DNA of 64,000 bases from Catellatospora coxensis (lineage in GTDB: Bacteria; Actinomycetota; Actinomycetes; Mycobacteriales; Micromonosporaceae): assembly GCF_016862635.1 (NCBI RefSeq), contig NZ_BONI01000023.1, positions 1-64,000 of the forward strand, read 5' to 3'. The translations under genes were made by a program, and so were the position numbers. The notes below the pieces were generated by a model. The model was given only the letters and a program-made list of their open reading frames with translations. It was not told the DNA's origin and made no database searches. This document shows, in pieces, positions 1 to 14,460 of this stretch. How positions within the stretch are numbered: the first letter of the stretch is position 1; each line of letters begins with the position of its first letter.

Positions 1-3703
<3,703 letters not shown>

Positions 3704-3954
3704 TCTCCCCGCCCCACCATGAACAGCGCCGCCGAACCCGTGACAACGAAATGTCTATTGAGACACAGCAATGGCAATAGGCTGGCGGCGAAACGCCCGC
3801 GAGGACAACCCCTACAAATCCCCTAATGCGCATAGGGGTGTGCGTTGTTACGCTCCCGGATATCTCATTCCCGTCCCCGGTGATGTGCCGTGGGCGCGAT
3901 ATTCCGCCGCGGGCGGCCACCTGCAGCCGTCCACATCCTCCGGAGCGTCACGTC
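3704..3954. promoter_or_regulatory. Divergent promoter region between PKS and SDR
   Basis: This 251-bp gap separates the leftward PKS gene from the rightward SDR-P450-ferredoxin-MFS unit and must carry promoters for both. It contains the TAGGGG heptamer pair described separately. The clearest ribosome site on the right is GGAG about 10 bases before the SDR ATG. No -10/-35 pair can be named with confidence. Confidence 0.6.
3809..3838 (-). promoter_or_regulatory. Candidate activator site: TTAGGGG-4 bp-GTAGGGG direct repeat with an inverted third copy
   Basis: Read on the minus strand, TTAGGGG (3826-3820) and GTAGGGG (3815-3809) are separated by exactly 4 bp, giving an 11-bp period, and point toward the PKS gene. 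On the plus strand an ATAGGGG copy (3832-3838) faces the SDR, so CCCCTA and TAGGGG form an inverted pair around ATGCGCA. The same heptamer, spacing and period recur at 7816-7833. Heptameric direct repeats with 4-bp spacers are typical of SARP-family activator sites; the assignment to SARP is inference. Confidence 0.5.
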
Positions 3955-4719
3955 ATGGACCTTGGCCTGAAGAACAAGGTGGCCGTCGTCACCGGCGCCA
4001 GCTCGGGCGTCGGCCGCGCCACCGCCCTGGCCCTGGCGGCCGCCGGCGCGCGCGTGCTCGGCACGTACCACAGCAACCCGAACGGCACCAAGGAGCTGCT
4101 CGAACAGGCCGAACGCGCGGGCGCCGAGGCCCTGGCGACGCGCCTGGACCTGGCCGACCCCGGCTCGATCCAGGCGGCGGTCGACACCGCGGCCGGGCGC
4201 TGGGGCGCGGTGCACATCCTGGTCAACAACGCGGTGGCGCTGCCGCCGTTCCCGGCGCACGGCGAGCTGTTCGAGCACGCCCCGCCGCAGCGCTTCACCG
4301 ACTCGCTGACCAGCAACCTCGCCGGTCCCTACCTGCTCAGCCGGGCGGTGGTCGGGCACATGCGGGCCGCGGGCTGGGGCCGCATCGTGCACGTGTCGTC
4401 CACGTTCGCCGAGGACGGCTTCCCGGGGCGGGCGCCGTACGCGGCCGCGAAGTCCGGTCTGCACGGCCTGACCAAGGTCATGTCGCGGGAGCTGGCCCGC
4501 GCGGGCATCTACACCAACGTGGTGGTGCCCGGTTTCATCCCGGCCGACGGCCAGCCGCAGTCGCTGATCCAGTACGCGTCGGCCGCCGCCGCGACCAAGC
4601 GCACCACCTCCGCGCAGGACGTGGCCAACACGATCGCGTTCCTGTGCTCGGCCGCGAACTCCAACATCACCGGCCAGGTGGTCCGGGTCGACGGCCACTT
4701 CCTCACCCCCGCACCCTGA
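3955..4719 (+). CDS. SDR-family NAD(P)-dependent oxidoreductase
   Basis: A 254-aa classical short-chain dehydrogenase/reductase. The Rossmann motif TGASSGVG is at residues 13-20, the NNA motif follows near residue 90, and the catalytic YAAAK is at Y162/K166 after the VSS stretch. The family interconverts alcohols and ketones using NAD(P)H. It is the first gene of the unit divergent from the PKS and lies 32 bp ahead of the P450 gene, so it is probably a post-PKS tailoring reductase or dehydrogenase. The ATG was chosen because a GGAG site lies upstream and because translation further upstream has no typical SDR N-terminus. Substrate cannot be told from sequence. Confidence 0.92.
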   Translation: MDLGLKNKVAVVTGASSGVGRATALALAAAGARVLGTYHSNPNGTKELLEQAERAGAEALATRLDLADPGSIQAAVDTAAGRWGAVHILVNNAVALPPFPAHGELFEHAPPQRFTDSLTSNLAGPYLLSRAVVGHMRAAGWGRIVHVSSTFAEDGFPGRAPYAAAKSGLHGLTKVMSRELARAGIYTNVVVPGFIPADGQPQSLIQYASAAAATKRTTSAQDVANTIAFLCSAANSNITGQVVRVDGHFLTPAP

Positions 4720-4751
4720 ACCCACTGCTTGCCCTGGAGGGCGGATTCGCC

Positions 4752-5954
4752 ATGAACGACGAGAACGGGGCCGGGGACCTGCCCGAGCTGCCGATGACCC
4801 GCGAGTGCCCGTACCACCCCCCGGCGGCGTACGAGGACCTGCGGGCGATCGGGCCGGTGACCCGGGTGCGCCAGTTCGACGGCCGTCCGGTGTGGGCGGT
4901 CACCGGCCACCTGGAGACCCGTGAGCTGCTGTCCAGCCCGCACATGTCGGTGGACCGGTTCCACCCGAACTTCCCGATGCCGATCCCGGCGCTGACGCAG
5001 CTGCAGAGTTCGCGTACGCCCGCGATCGGGGCCCTGATCCGCACGGACCCGCCGGAGCACACCCGGCAGCGCCGCGACATCCTGCCGAGCTTCACCCTGA
5101 AGAAGATCGGCGTGCTGCGCCCGCGCATCGAGCAGATCTGCGCGGACCGCCTCGACGCGATCACGGCCAAGGGCCCGGTCGTCGACCTGGTCGAGGAGTA
5201 CACCAAACCCGCCGTGGCGATGGTGCTGTCGCAGCTGCTCGGCGTCCCGTTCGCCGACCGGGAGTACTTCGAGGACCTCACCTACCGCCGCTTCGACCCG
5301 GCGCAGGTGGTGGACGCGCTGGCCGACCTTACCGACTACCTGTCGCGGCTGCTGCGGGCCAAGGAGACCGACCCGGGCGACGGCCTGCTCGACGACCTGG
5401 TCGGCAAGGTCCTCGCCGGTGAGCTGGAGCGCGACGAGCTGGTCAAGTACGCGCTGGTGCTGGTGATCGCCGGGCAGGAGACCACGGCGAACACCATCGC
5501 GCTGAGCGTGCTGACCCTGCTGGAGCACCCGGACCAGCTGGCGCTGCTGCTCGACGACCCGTCGCTGTGGCCGAACGCGGTCGAGGAGCTGCTGCGCTTC
5601 CTGGCCATCACGGGCGGCCTGTCCCGGGTCGCCACCGCCGACATCCAGCTGGGCGACCTGACCATCGCCGACGGCGACGGGCTGATCTTCCTCAACCCGG
5701 GGGCCAACCGGGACGAGGCCCAGTTCGAGCGACCCAACGAGCTGGACGTGCGGCGCACCGTACGCAACCACCTGACCTTCGGCTTCGGCATCCACCAGTG
5801 CATCGGGCAGAACCTGGCCCGGGTCGAGGTCGAGATCGCGCTGCGGGCGCTGTTCACCCGCATTCCCACGCTGCGCCTGGCGGTGCCGATGGAGCAGATC
5901 GCGGTGCGCCAGGGCCTGGTCTTCGGGCTCGCCGAGCTGCCGGTGACCTGGTGA
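4752..5954 (+). CDS. Cytochrome P450 monooxygenase
   Basis: A 400-aa soluble bacterial P450, normal length for the CYP105/CYP107-like enzymes that decorate polyketides. Visible landmarks are the I-helix oxygen-activation motif AGQETTAN (from about residue 240), the K-helix EELLR (E278-R281) and the heme loop FGFGIHQCIG with the thiolate ligand C350. A GGAGGGCGG ribosome site precedes the ATG. The stop overlaps the GTG start of a ferredoxin gene (GTGA), so the likely electron donor is translationally coupled. Predicted role: hydroxylation or epoxidation of the polyketide made by the adjacent PKS (inference from context). Confidence 0.95.
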   Translation: MNDENGAGDLPELPMTRECPYHPPAAYEDLRAIGPVTRVRQFDGRPVWAVTGHLETRELLSSPHMSVDRFHPNFPMPIPALTQLQSSRTPAIGALIRTDPPEHTRQRRDILPSFTLKKIGVLRPRIEQICADRLDAITAKGPVVDLVEEYTKPAVAMVLSQLLGVPFADREYFEDLTYRRFDPAQVVDALADLTDYLSRLLRAKETDPGDGLLDDLVGKVLAGELERDELVKYALVLVIAGQETTANTIALSVLTLLEHPDQLALLLDDPSLWPNAVEELLRFLAITGGLSRVATADIQLGDLTIADGDGLIFLNPGANRDEAQFERPNELDVRRTVRNHLTFGFGIHQCIGQNLARVEVEIALRALFTRIPTLRLAVPMEQIAVRQGLVFGLAELPVTW

Positions 5955-6166
5955 GCGGCGCGAAGACGCTGCTGCCCAGCGGCGACGCGACCCGGTGCGT
6001 CGGGGCCGGGCAGTGCGTGCGGACCGCGCCCGACGTGTTCGACCAGGACGACGGCGGCACCGTCGTGGTGCTGGTCGCGGAGGTCGACGAGAGCCACCGC
6101 GCGCTGCTCGACGAGGCGGCGTACCTGTGCCCCGCGTCGGCCATCGCCTTCACCGAGCGCGGCTGA
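5951..6166 (+). CDS. 3Fe-4S type ferredoxin, P450 partner
   Basis: A 71-aa ferredoxin starting with GTG and overlapping the P450 stop by 4 bases. Three cluster Cys residues are visible: C16, C22 (CVGAGQC) and C60 in a CPAS motif. This is the three-Cys pattern of the small 3Fe-4S ferredoxins that sit directly behind actinomycete P450 genes. It would carry single electrons from a ferredoxin reductase, which is not in this window, to the P450 encoded immediately upstream. Confidence 0.92.
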   Translation: MSGAKTLLPSGDATRCVGAGQCVRTAPDVFDQDDGGTVVVLVAEVDESHRALLDEAAYLCPASAIAFTERG

Positions 6167-6205
6167 CCGCAGCGCGCTCCCGTCCCGGACTCGAGGAAGA
6201 GAAAC

Positions 6206-7678
6206 ATGACGACAACCGACGCGGTGACCAGCCCGGAACAGGCCGGGCGCGGCCCGTCGAGCCGCTGGACCGGCCTGGCGGTGATCTCGCTGGCCCAGCT
6301 GATGGTCACCCTGGACTCGACCATCGTCGCGGTGGCGCTGCCCTCCGCTCAGCAGGACGTCGGCCTGACCGACGTCACCCGGCAGTGGGCGGTCACCGCG
6401 TACGCGCTGACCTTCGGCGGGCTGCTGCTGCTCGGCGGCCGGATCGGCGACCACATCGGACGCCGTCGCTCCCTGATCATCGGCGTGGCCGGGTTCGCGC
6501 TGGCCTCGGCGCTGGGCGGGGCGGCCGGCAGCGCCGAGACGCTGCTGGCGGCGCGGGCGCTGCAGGGCGTGTTCGCGGCGCTGATCGCCCCGGCGACGCT
6601 GTCGCTGATCAGCCTGACGTTCCTGGACCCGAAGGAGCGGGCCAGGGCGTTCGGCATCTTCACCGCGACCTCGATGTCGGGCGGCGCGACCGGCCTGGTG
6701 CTCGGCGGCGCGCTGACCACGCTGCTGGACTGGCGCTGGTGCCTGTACGTGAACCTGCCCATCGCGGCCGTCATCCTGATCGGCGGCTGGCTGACCGTGC
6801 CGGGCACGGACGGCCGGCACGACGCCAAGCTCGACGTCCCGGGCGCGGTGCTGGGCACCCTCGGCCTGCTGTCGCTGATCTACGGCCTGGGCGAGGCGGC
6901 CAACCTGGGCTGGTCGTCACCGGTGATCATCGGCGCGCTGCTGCTGGGAGCGCTGCTGCTGGCGACGTTCGCGGTGGTGGAGTCGAAGGTGAGCGCGCCG
7001 CTGCTGCCGCTGCGGGTGCTGACCAACCGCAACAGCGGCGGGGCGTTCCTGGCCATGGCCGTCTCCGCGTTCTGCATGCTCGGCATGTTCCTCGGCATGA
7101 CCTACCAGTTGCAGTCGGTCATGGGGTACAAGCCGATCCAGGCGGGCCTGGCCTTCCTGGCCTACATCGTCACCGCCGCGATCTACTCCACGCAGGTGGC
7201 GCCGAAGCTGCTGCTGCGGGTGCGCCCCGGCATGATGATCTCGGCGGGGCTGGTCGTGTCCGCGGTCGGCCTGCTGCTGCTGACGCGCCTCACGCCGGAG
7301 TCGACGTACCTGGTGGACATCCTCCCGGCGCTGCTGCTGTTCGGCATCGGCGTCGGCAACATCGCCGTGCCGATCTTCAGCACCGCGATGTCGGCCGCGG
7401 ACACCCGCGACGCCGGCATCGTCTCGGCCGTGGTCAGCACCTCGCAGCAGATCGGCGGCTCGATCGGCACCGCGCTGCTGAACACCGTGTCCACCGTGGC
7501 CGCCGCGGGTTACCTGCTCAGCAACCCGACCGGAGCCGACCCGGAGGCCGCCGCGATGGTGCACGGGCTGGCCGTGGCGTGCGCGGTCGCGGGCGGGGTG
7601 GCCCTGCTCGGCGCGCTCGCCGCCCGGCTGCTCATCGTCATCGACCCCCGGCGCAAGAAGGAGGCCGCGGCGGGCTGA
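6206..7678 (+). CDS. MFS multidrug exporter, 14-TM DHA2 (EmrB/QacA) family
   Basis: A 490-aa polytopic membrane protein. The N-terminal LAQLMVTLDSTIVAVALPS segment is the DHA2 TM1 signature, and GGRIGDHIGRRR after TM2 is the MFS motif A. About 14 hydrophobic segments follow, the usual DHA2 topology. Such proton-driven pumps inside secondary-metabolite clusters commonly export the product and give self-resistance. It is the fourth gene of the SDR-P450-ferredoxin-MFS unit, 39 bp after the ferredoxin, and is followed by a strong hairpin. GAGGAAGAG before the ATG supports this start. Confidence 0.93.
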   Translation: MTTTDAVTSPEQAGRGPSSRWTGLAVISLAQLMVTLDSTIVAVALPSAQQDVGLTDVTRQWAVTAYALTFGGLLLLGGRIGDHIGRRRSLIIGVAGFALASALGGAAGSAETLLAARALQGVFAALIAPATLSLISLTFLDPKERARAFGIFTATSMSGGATGLVLGGALTTLLDWRWCLYVNLPIAAVILIGGWLTVPGTDGRHDAKLDVPGAVLGTLGLLSLIYGLGEAANLGWSSPVIIGALLLGALLLATFAVVESKVSAPLLPLRVLTNRNSGGAFLAMAVSAFCMLGMFLGMTYQLQSVMGYKPIQAGLAFLAYIVTAAIYSTQVAPKLLLRVRPGMMISAGLVVSAVGLLLLTRLTPESTYLVDILPALLLFGIGVGNIAVPIFSTAMSAADTRDAGIVSAVVSTSQQIGGSIGTALLNTVSTVAAAGYLLSNPTGADPEAAAMVHGLAVACAVAGGVALLGALAARLLIVIDPRRKKEAAAG

Positions 7679-7693
7679 CCGCCATCCGCATCG

Positions 7694-7739
7694 GGCCCCC
7701 GGAATTGTTCGATTACCGACAGGAACCATTCCGGGGGCC
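7694..7739 (+). terminator. Hairpin terminator after the MFS gene
   Basis: GGCCCCCGGAAT (7694-7705) pairs perfectly with ATTCCGGGGGCC (7728-7739), and the flanking TTGTTC/GGAACC bases can extend the stem with one mismatch. It lies 16 bp after the MFS stop and separates this transcript from the FAD-oxidase promoter. Confidence 0.75.
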
Positions 7740-7815
7740 TCTTAGCACACCACCGCGACAGCATTCCGCAAGCCGCCGGTCACCGAGCGATGATAAGCAC
7801 GGGAAATGAGTCCCC

Positions 7816-7833
7816 ATAGGGGTTTGTTAGGGG
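7816..7833 (+). promoter_or_regulatory. Candidate activator site: ATAGGGG-TTTG-TTAGGGG direct repeat
   Basis: Two heptamers spaced by 4 bp (11-bp period) point toward the FAD-oxidase gene. They match the pair in the PKS/SDR promoter in sequence, spacing and orientation relative to the driven gene. A GACAAT at 7847-7852 could be the -10 element. Shared control of the two units by one cluster-situated activator is inference. Confidence 0.5.
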
Positions 7834-7956
7834 TCGACTCGACCGTGACAATGCGTGATCCTCGCCTTGGCGCATACGCCTCTCCATCGCATTAGGAGAA
7901 ACGTTCGGAAAAGTATGCGCCACGACCATTCCCTCGACCCCTCGAAGGACTCACGC

Positions 7957-9570
7957 ATGTCCAGGCTCAGCCGAAGAATGCTCATCGCCGGAGCGGGTTC
8001 CGCCGCCGCCGGCCTCGCCACCGGCGTCGTCGCCGCGCCGGCGGCCGCGCACGACCCGGGCGAGCTCCCGCCGGGGCTGACCACGATCACACCGACCGAC
8101 CCGCGTTACCCGGACACGCAGCTGCGCGGCTACAACAAGCGCTTCGTCGGCACGCCGGAGGCCGTCCGCATCGTCGGCAGCACCGAGCACGTGGTGCAGG
8201 CGGTCCGCGAAGCGGTGCGCGGCGGCAAGCGCATCGGCGTGCGCTCGGGCGGGCACGGCCTCGACGGCCTGGTCGACGACCCCGCCGTCAAGATTGTCAT
8301 CGACTTCACCGAGATGCGCGACATCGCGTTCGACCCGGTGCGCAACGCGTTCACCATCGAGCCCGGCGCGACCCTGGGCCAGATCTACCGCACGCTCTAC
8401 TACGGCTGGGGTGTCACCATCCCCGGCGGCGTGTGCCCGGCCGTCGGCGCGGGCGGCCACTTCGTCGGCGGCGGCGTGGGCCCGCTGTCGCGGCAGTACG
8501 GCCTGGTCGCCGACCTGGTCGTCGCCGTCGAGGTGGTGACCGTCGACGCGTCGGGCGTCGTGCGGGCGATCGTGGCCACCGACAACCCCGCCGACCCCAA
8601 CTACGACCTGTGGTGGGCGCACACCGGCGGCGGTGGCGGCAATTTCGGGGTGGTCACCAAGTTCTGGCTGCGCCAGCCGGGGGTGCGGTCCACCAACCCC
8701 ACCCAGCTGCTGCCGAAGGCCCCGGGCGGCTACCTGGTCGGCCGGGCGATCTGGAACTGGTCCGACATGACCGCCGACGCGTTCCGCCGGCTGTGCGCCA
8801 ACTTCGGCGCCTGGCACGAGCAGAACAGCGCCGCGGGCTCCGCGGGCGCGGCCCTGTACGCGTCGATGATCGCCCCACGCATCGAGAGCGGGAAGATCCT
8901 GATCTCGGGCCAGGTCGACCCGAGCGTGCCCAGCCAGGTCACGCTGCTGGACAGCTTCCTCGCCGCGCTCGGCGTGGGCGTCGGCCCCGCGCCGCTGATC
9001 GTGAAGACGCCGGTGCAGCCGTGGCTGCAGCCGACCGTCTCCGCCCCGGACACCGCCGTGTCCATGGGCATCCTCGGCCCGCCGCGCTCGAAGACCAAGG
9101 GCGGCCTGCTCAAGAAGCGCTACACCGACGAGCAGATCGACATCGCGTACCACCACCTGACCCGCGCCGACTACGCGCACAAGGCGTCGGTGTTCACCAT
9201 CGCCTCGTACGGCGGCCGGATCAACGCCCTGGCCCCGAACGCCACGGCGACGGCACACCGCCGCTCGATCATGCTCGGCTCGGTGTTCAGCTGCTGGGAC
9301 GTGCCCGCCGACGACCAGCGCCACCTCGACTGGAACCGGTCGTTCTTCCGCGACCTGTACGCCTCGACCGGCGGCGTGCCCGCGCCGAGCGACGCCAACG
9401 AGGGCTGCTACATCAACTGGCCGGACGTGGACCTGGTCGACCCGGCGCACAACTCCAGCGGGGTCGGCGCGCTGGAGCTGTACTACGGCGCGAACCTGCC
9501 CCGGCTGCGGCGAGTCAAGGCGAAGTACGACCCGTGCGGGGTGTTCCAGCACACCCTGAGCATCCGCTGA
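7957..9570 (+). CDS. Tat-exported FAD-linked (BBE-type) oxidase with bicovalent flavin motifs
   Basis: A 537-aa FAD-dependent oxidase of the berberine-bridge/AknOx/TamL type. The N-terminus has a twin-Arg signal (SRRMLIAGAG followed by a hydrophobic, Ala-rich stretch to about residue 30). The FAD_binding_4 domain contains RSGGHG with H100 and GGVCPA with C160, the His and Cys that anchor the flavin at 8-alpha and C6 in bicovalent oxidases. The C-terminal BBE motif region (about residues 490-530, YINWPD and YYGANLPRL) is intact. These enzymes use O2 to oxidise hydroxyl groups of glycosides and polyketides. The ATG has AAGGA 8 bases upstream; translation further upstream would bury the Tat motif. 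Likely a late, extracytoplasmic tailoring step. Confidence 0.92.
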   Translation: MSRLSRRMLIAGAGSAAAGLATGVVAAPAAAHDPGELPPGLTTITPTDPRYPDTQLRGYNKRFVGTPEAVRIVGSTEHVVQAVREAVRGGKRIGVRSGGHGLDGLVDDPAVKIVIDFTEMRDIAFDPVRNAFTIEPGATLGQIYRTLYYGWGVTIPGGVCPAVGAGGHFVGGGVGPLSRQYGLVADLVVAVEVVTVDASGVVRAIVATDNPADPNYDLWWAHTGGGGGNFGVVTKFWLRQPGVRSTNPTQLLPKAPGGYLVGRAIWNWSDMTADAFRRLCANFGAWHEQNSAAGSAGAALYASMIAPRIESGKILISGQVDPSVPSQVTLLDSFLAALGVGVGPAPLIVKTPVQPWLQPTVSAPDTAVSMGILGPPRSKTKGGLLKKRYTDEQIDIAYHHLTRADYAHKASVFTIASYGGRINALAPNATATAHRRSIMLGSVFSCWDVPADDQRHLDWNRSFFRDLYASTGGVPAPSDANEGCYINWPDVDLVDPAHNSSGVGALELYYGANLPRLRRVKAKYDPCGVFQHTLSIR

Positions 9571-9626
9571 TCGACGGTGGCGCGGCGGTGCTCCGCCGCG
9601 CCACCCCCGTCCCGAACGGAGTGCCG

Positions 9627-10418
9627 ATGACCGAACACGGCCCCTACCACGGCAAGGTCGCCGTCGTGACCGGCGGCGCGGGCGGCATCGGCGCCGCCTG
9701 CGCGTCACGCCTCGCCCGCGGCGGCGCGCACGTCGTCGTCGCCGACATCGACACCGAACGCGGCAGCGCCGTCGCCGCCCGGATCGGCGGTGAGTTCGTC
9801 GCCGCCGACGTCACCCGGCTCGCCGACAACACCGCGCTGTTCGACACGGCCGCGGCCCGGTTCGGCCGGCTCGACGTCGTGCACCTCAACGCCGGGATCA
9901 TCGGCGGCACCGCCCCCGGCGACGGCTTCGACGTCGACCGCTACCGCCACATCGTCGCCACCAATCTGGACTCGGTGGTCTTCGGCGTCCAGGCGGCCCT
10001 GCCGCACCTGCGCGCCACCGCCGGCGCGGTCGTCGTGACGGCCAGCGCCGCCGCGCTGCGCCCCTCCATCGAGGTGCTCTACTCCGCGACCAAGAGCGCC
10101 GTGATCGGCCTGGTCCGCTCGCTGGCCCCGGTGCTCGCCGCGGACGGCGTCACCGTCAACGCGCTGTGCCCCGGCCTGGTCGACACCCCGATGATCGCCG
10201 CCCGGCAGGAGGCGATCCGCGCCGCGGGGGTGCCCGTCGCCGATCCCGCGCTGGTCGCCGACGCACTGGAGGCGGTGCTGGCCGCCCGCGGCACCGGCGA
10301 GGCGTGGCTGGTCATGGCCGACCGCGACGTCGCCCCGTTCCCGTTCCCCGACCTGCCCGTGCCGGGCGCGCACCGGTTGCGCTACCGCGACGGCGTCCTG
10401 GTCACCGACCACAGTTAG
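9627..10418 (+). CDS. SDR-family NAD(P)-dependent oxidoreductase
   Basis: A 263-aa classical SDR with the cofactor motif TGGAGGIG near residue 15, the D-rich ADI segment that often favours NAD(H), LNAG near residue 92, and the catalytic Y152-S-A-T-K156. It lies 56 bp after the FAD oxidase and 8 bp before the zinc alcohol dehydrogenase, so the three probably share a transcript. The function may be a dehydrogenation or ketoreduction on the polyketide or on a sugar/acyl precursor; the substrate is not evident. The ATG at 9627 is preceded by GGAG. Confidence 0.9.
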   Translation: MTEHGPYHGKVAVVTGGAGGIGAACASRLARGGAHVVVADIDTERGSAVAARIGGEFVAADVTRLADNTALFDTAAARFGRLDVVHLNAGIIGGTAPGDGFDVDRYRHIVATNLDSVVFGVQAALPHLRATAGAVVVTASAAALRPSIEVLYSATKSAVIGLVRSLAPVLAADGVTVNALCPGLVDTPMIAARQEAIRAAGVPVADPALVADALEAVLAARGTGEAWLVMADRDVAPFPFPDLPVPGAHRLRYRDGVLVTDHS

Positions 10419-10426
10419 GAGAGACC

Positions 10427-11524
10427 ATGCCGAGCAGCCGTGCCGCCGTGCTGCGGGCCGAAGGCGGCCCGTTCGAGATCGAGGACGTCCTGATCGAGCC
10501 GCCGCGGCCCACCGAGGTGCTGGTCCGGGTCGTCGCCACCGGCCTGTGCCACACCGACCTGCTGGCCCGCGACCAGGTCCTGCCGCCCGGACCGCCCGCG
10601 GTGCTCGGCCACGAGGGCAGCGGCGTGGTCGAGGCCGTCGGCGCGGGCGTGCGCTCGGTGGCGGTCGGCGACCCGGTCGTGCTCGCCCCGGCGAGCTGCG
10701 GGCGCTGCGTCAACTGCCTCGGCGCGCACCCCATGCAGTGCCGGACCTTCCTCGGCCTCAACCTGCGTGGCCGCCGCCCGGACGGCAGCACCGCCTACCG
10801 CGGCGCGGACGGCACGGAACTCGGCGGCCACTTCTTCGGGCAGTCCTCGTTCAGCGGCCTGGTCGTCGCCGATGAGCGCAGCGTCGTGCGGGTGCGCCCG
10901 GACGCGCCGCTGGACCTGCTCGGGCCGCTGGGCTGCGGCCTGCAGACGGGCGCGGGAGCGGTGTTCAACGTGCTCGAGCCGCGGCCGGCGAGCAGCATCG
11001 CGGTCTTCGGCGCGGGCGCGGTCGGCCTGGCCGCGGTGATGGCCGCGGCCGTCGCGGGCTGCCGGGACATCGTCGTCGTCGACCTGCACCCCGGCCGACT
11101 CGCGCTGGCCGCCGAGCTCGGCGCGACCGCCGGGTACGACGCCGCGGACGACGACGTCGTCAAGCAGATCACCGAGGCGACCGGCGGCGGGGTGGACCAC
11201 GCCGTGGACGCGGTGGGGCTGCCGCAGACGGTGCGCAGCGCCGTCGACGTGCTCAACGTCGGCGGCAGCGCCGCGGTCGTCGGCTCGGCGGGCACCGGGC
11301 GGGAGGTGTCGCTGGACATCTCGCGGCTGTTCGGCCGCACGGTCACCGGCGTGGTGGAGGGCGACAGCGTGCCCGGCATCCTCATCCCGCAGCTGGTCGA
11401 CCTGTTCCTGGCGGGCCGCTTCCCCCTCGACAAGCTGATCACCCGGTACGGCCTCGCGCAGGTCAACGAGGCCGCCGCCGACGCCGCGGCGGGTCGCGTG
11501 GTCAAGCCGGTGCTCACGCACTGA
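10427..11524 (+). CDS. Zinc-dependent alcohol dehydrogenase (aryl-alcohol dehydrogenase type)
   Basis: A 365-aa medium-chain dehydrogenase. Catalytic zinc ligands are C41 (GLCHTD), the GHEGSG His-Glu pair near residue 62, and a Cys in LGCGLQTG. The structural zinc lobe is complete (CGRCVNC ending in MQC). The Rossmann motif is GAGAVGLA. The overall pattern is that of NAD-dependent aryl or benzyl alcohol dehydrogenases. A GGAGAG site sits directly before the ATG. It is the last gene of the FAD oxidase-SDR-ADH unit and is followed by a hairpin. It could belong to the polyketide cluster or to general alcohol metabolism. Confidence 0.92.
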   Translation: MPSSRAAVLRAEGGPFEIEDVLIEPPRPTEVLVRVVATGLCHTDLLARDQVLPPGPPAVLGHEGSGVVEAVGAGVRSVAVGDPVVLAPASCGRCVNCLGAHPMQCRTFLGLNLRGRRPDGSTAYRGADGTELGGHFFGQSSFSGLVVADERSVVRVRPDAPLDLLGPLGCGLQTGAGAVFNVLEPRPASSIAVFGAGAVGLAAVMAAAVAGCRDIVVVDLHPGRLALAAELGATAGYDAADDDVVKQITEATGGGVDHAVDAVGLPQTVRSAVDVLNVGGSAAVVGSAGTGREVSLDISRLFGRTVTGVVEGDSVPGILIPQLVDLFLAGRFPLDKLITRYGLAQVNEAAADAAAGRVVKPVLTH

Positions 11525-11553
11525 ACGCGAAGTTCGCCGTCCCCAGCGTGTCC

Positions 11554-11585
11554 GGCACCGGGTGCCCCGCCCCGGTGCCGTAAAA
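11554..11585 (+). terminator. Rho-independent-like terminator after the alcohol dehydrogenase
   Basis: GGCACCGG (11554-11561) pairs with CCGGTGCC (11572-11579), followed by a short A-rich tail. It marks the likely right end of the polyketide cluster. Confidence 0.65.
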
Positions 11586-11674
11586 ATGCTGTGAAGCGCA
11601 CTGAATCAGCGCGACATCACCCGCAAACTCCGAAGTTAACTTGAATCGGTCCAGATTATGGCATTATTGGGTAG
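11586..11674 (+). promoter_or_regulatory. furA-katG promoter region with AAGTTAACTT palindrome
   Basis: An unusually AT-rich stretch for this genome. It contains the palindrome AAGTTAACTT (11633-11642), which overlaps a possible -35 TTGAAT, with ATTATT (11663-11668) placed where a -10 could be. FurA proteins repress their own operon through AT-rich sites just upstream of furA. The exact operator is not proved here. Confidence 0.45.
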
Positions 11675-14399
<2,725 letters not shown>

Positions 14400-14408
14400 T
14401 CGCCGCCA

Positions 14409-14458
14409 GGCGAACGCGGCCCGGCCGATCCGTGGTGATCGGCCGGGCCGCGTTCGCC
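14409..14458. terminator. Bidirectional terminator, 22-bp perfect stem
   Basis: The arms at 14409-14430 and 14437-14458 are perfect 22-bp reverse complements around a 6-base loop (CGTGGT). The hairpin lies between the convergent katG and glycosyltransferase genes and can end transcription from both sides. Confidence 0.85.
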
Positions 14459-14460
14459 GG

